Shown here: positions 12,363 to 12,489 of the stretch, in pieces
Layout of the letters: each line of letters opens with the position of its first letter
How positions within the stretch are numbered: the stretch's first letter is position 1
Assembly (NCBI GenBank): GCA_910577875.1
Contig: CAJTNY010000033.1
Span: 1 to 12,489, forward strand
Length of the DNA stretch: 12,489 nucleotides
Reading direction: 5' to 3'
Source: an uncultured Christensenella sp.
Lineage (GTDB): Bacteria; Bacillota; Clostridia; Christensenellales; Borkfalkiaceae
Notes under the pieces: generated by a model
Told to the model about the DNA's origin: nothing
Seen by the model: only the letters and a program-made list of their open reading frames with translations
Database searches by the model: none
Translations under genes and position numbers: made by a program

Positions 12363-12489
12363 ATGATAAAAAACTTAATAATAAAATTTTTTTCCTGCTG
12401 TAACGACGGTTGCGGCGGAAACCCCTGCAACGTAAAAGTTGTGTATACGCTTACCGGAATAACGGGTCCCACTGGCGCGACGGGTGCAA
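12363..12489 (+). CDS. Collagen-like Gly-X-Thr repeat protein, N-terminal part (runs off window)
   Basis: ATG 12363 opens a frame of 42 codons to the window end. The product starts MIKNLIIKFFSCCNDGCGGN, continues PCNVKVVYTL, and enters collagen-like triplets (T)GITGPTGATGA with Gly every third residue and Thr in the third position. Such repeats mark BclA-type exosporium and other surface collagen-like proteins of Bacillota, whose threonines are often glycosylated. The N-terminus is short and Cys-rich (four Cys within 11 residues, in CCNDGCGGNPC) rather than a normal signal peptide. AAGAGG (12346-12351) is 11 bases upstream. The terminator before it and its different codon makeup suggest a separate transcript. 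The length and C-terminal domain are unknown. Confidence 0.82.
   Translation, partial: MIKNLIIKFFSCCNDGCGGNPCNVKVVYTLTGITGPTGATGA

Overview
The window reads as a low-to-moderate-GC Bacillota (Clostridia-like, probably anaerobic) chromosome carrying the right-hand end of an integrative conjugative element. Supporting signs are the mcsA-mcsB-clpC stress operon, a GGGtGRT / NifU-like pair of the kind seen in anaerobic Clostridia, strong AGGAGG ribosome binding sites and U-rich intrinsic terminators. No rRNA, tRNA or CRISPR array was seen.

Region 1 (1 to about 4130) is mobile DNA. It opens with the 3' end of a large acidic-tailed protein resembling the helicase/methylase proteins of conjugative elements. 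Next comes a recombination module on one strand: a near-consensus promoter, a stand-alone serine-recombinase-like domain lacking key catalytic residues, an excisionase-like HTH protein, and a Tn916-type tyrosine integrase with its own terminator. A perfect 40-bp direct repeat sits in front of both the recombinase-like gene and the excisionase gene. Each copy runs into an intrinsic terminator and can also fold into a competing hairpin, which suggests two serial attenuators. Downstream of the integrase is an AT-rich two-gene operon with its own promoter: a membrane-anchored coiled-coil protein and a YfbR-like HD-superfamily phosphohydrolase. It looks like accessory cargo and is the best candidate for an undescribed system. 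A cluster of five copies of a 14-bp motif (3990-4100) follows, close to the likely element boundary.

Region 2 (about 4133-5942, minus strand) is chromosomal and richer in GC: a NifU-like scaffold gene followed by the GGGtGRT gene, with an extended -10 promoter and a terminator. Region 3 (6080-10205, plus strand) is mcsA, mcsB, clpC, the arginine-phosphorylation/ClpC protein quality-control operon, without the usual ctsR repressor gene in front.

Region 4 (10240-12489) holds a PlsC-like acyltransferase broken by an in-frame stop and a frameshift although a perfect consensus promoter precedes it, then a family 2 glycosyltransferase with a TPR-like C-terminal half, then the start of a collagen-like (Gly-X-Thr) protein running off the window. 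The last two suggest a glycosylated collagen-like surface or spore-coat protein with its glycosyltransferase next door.
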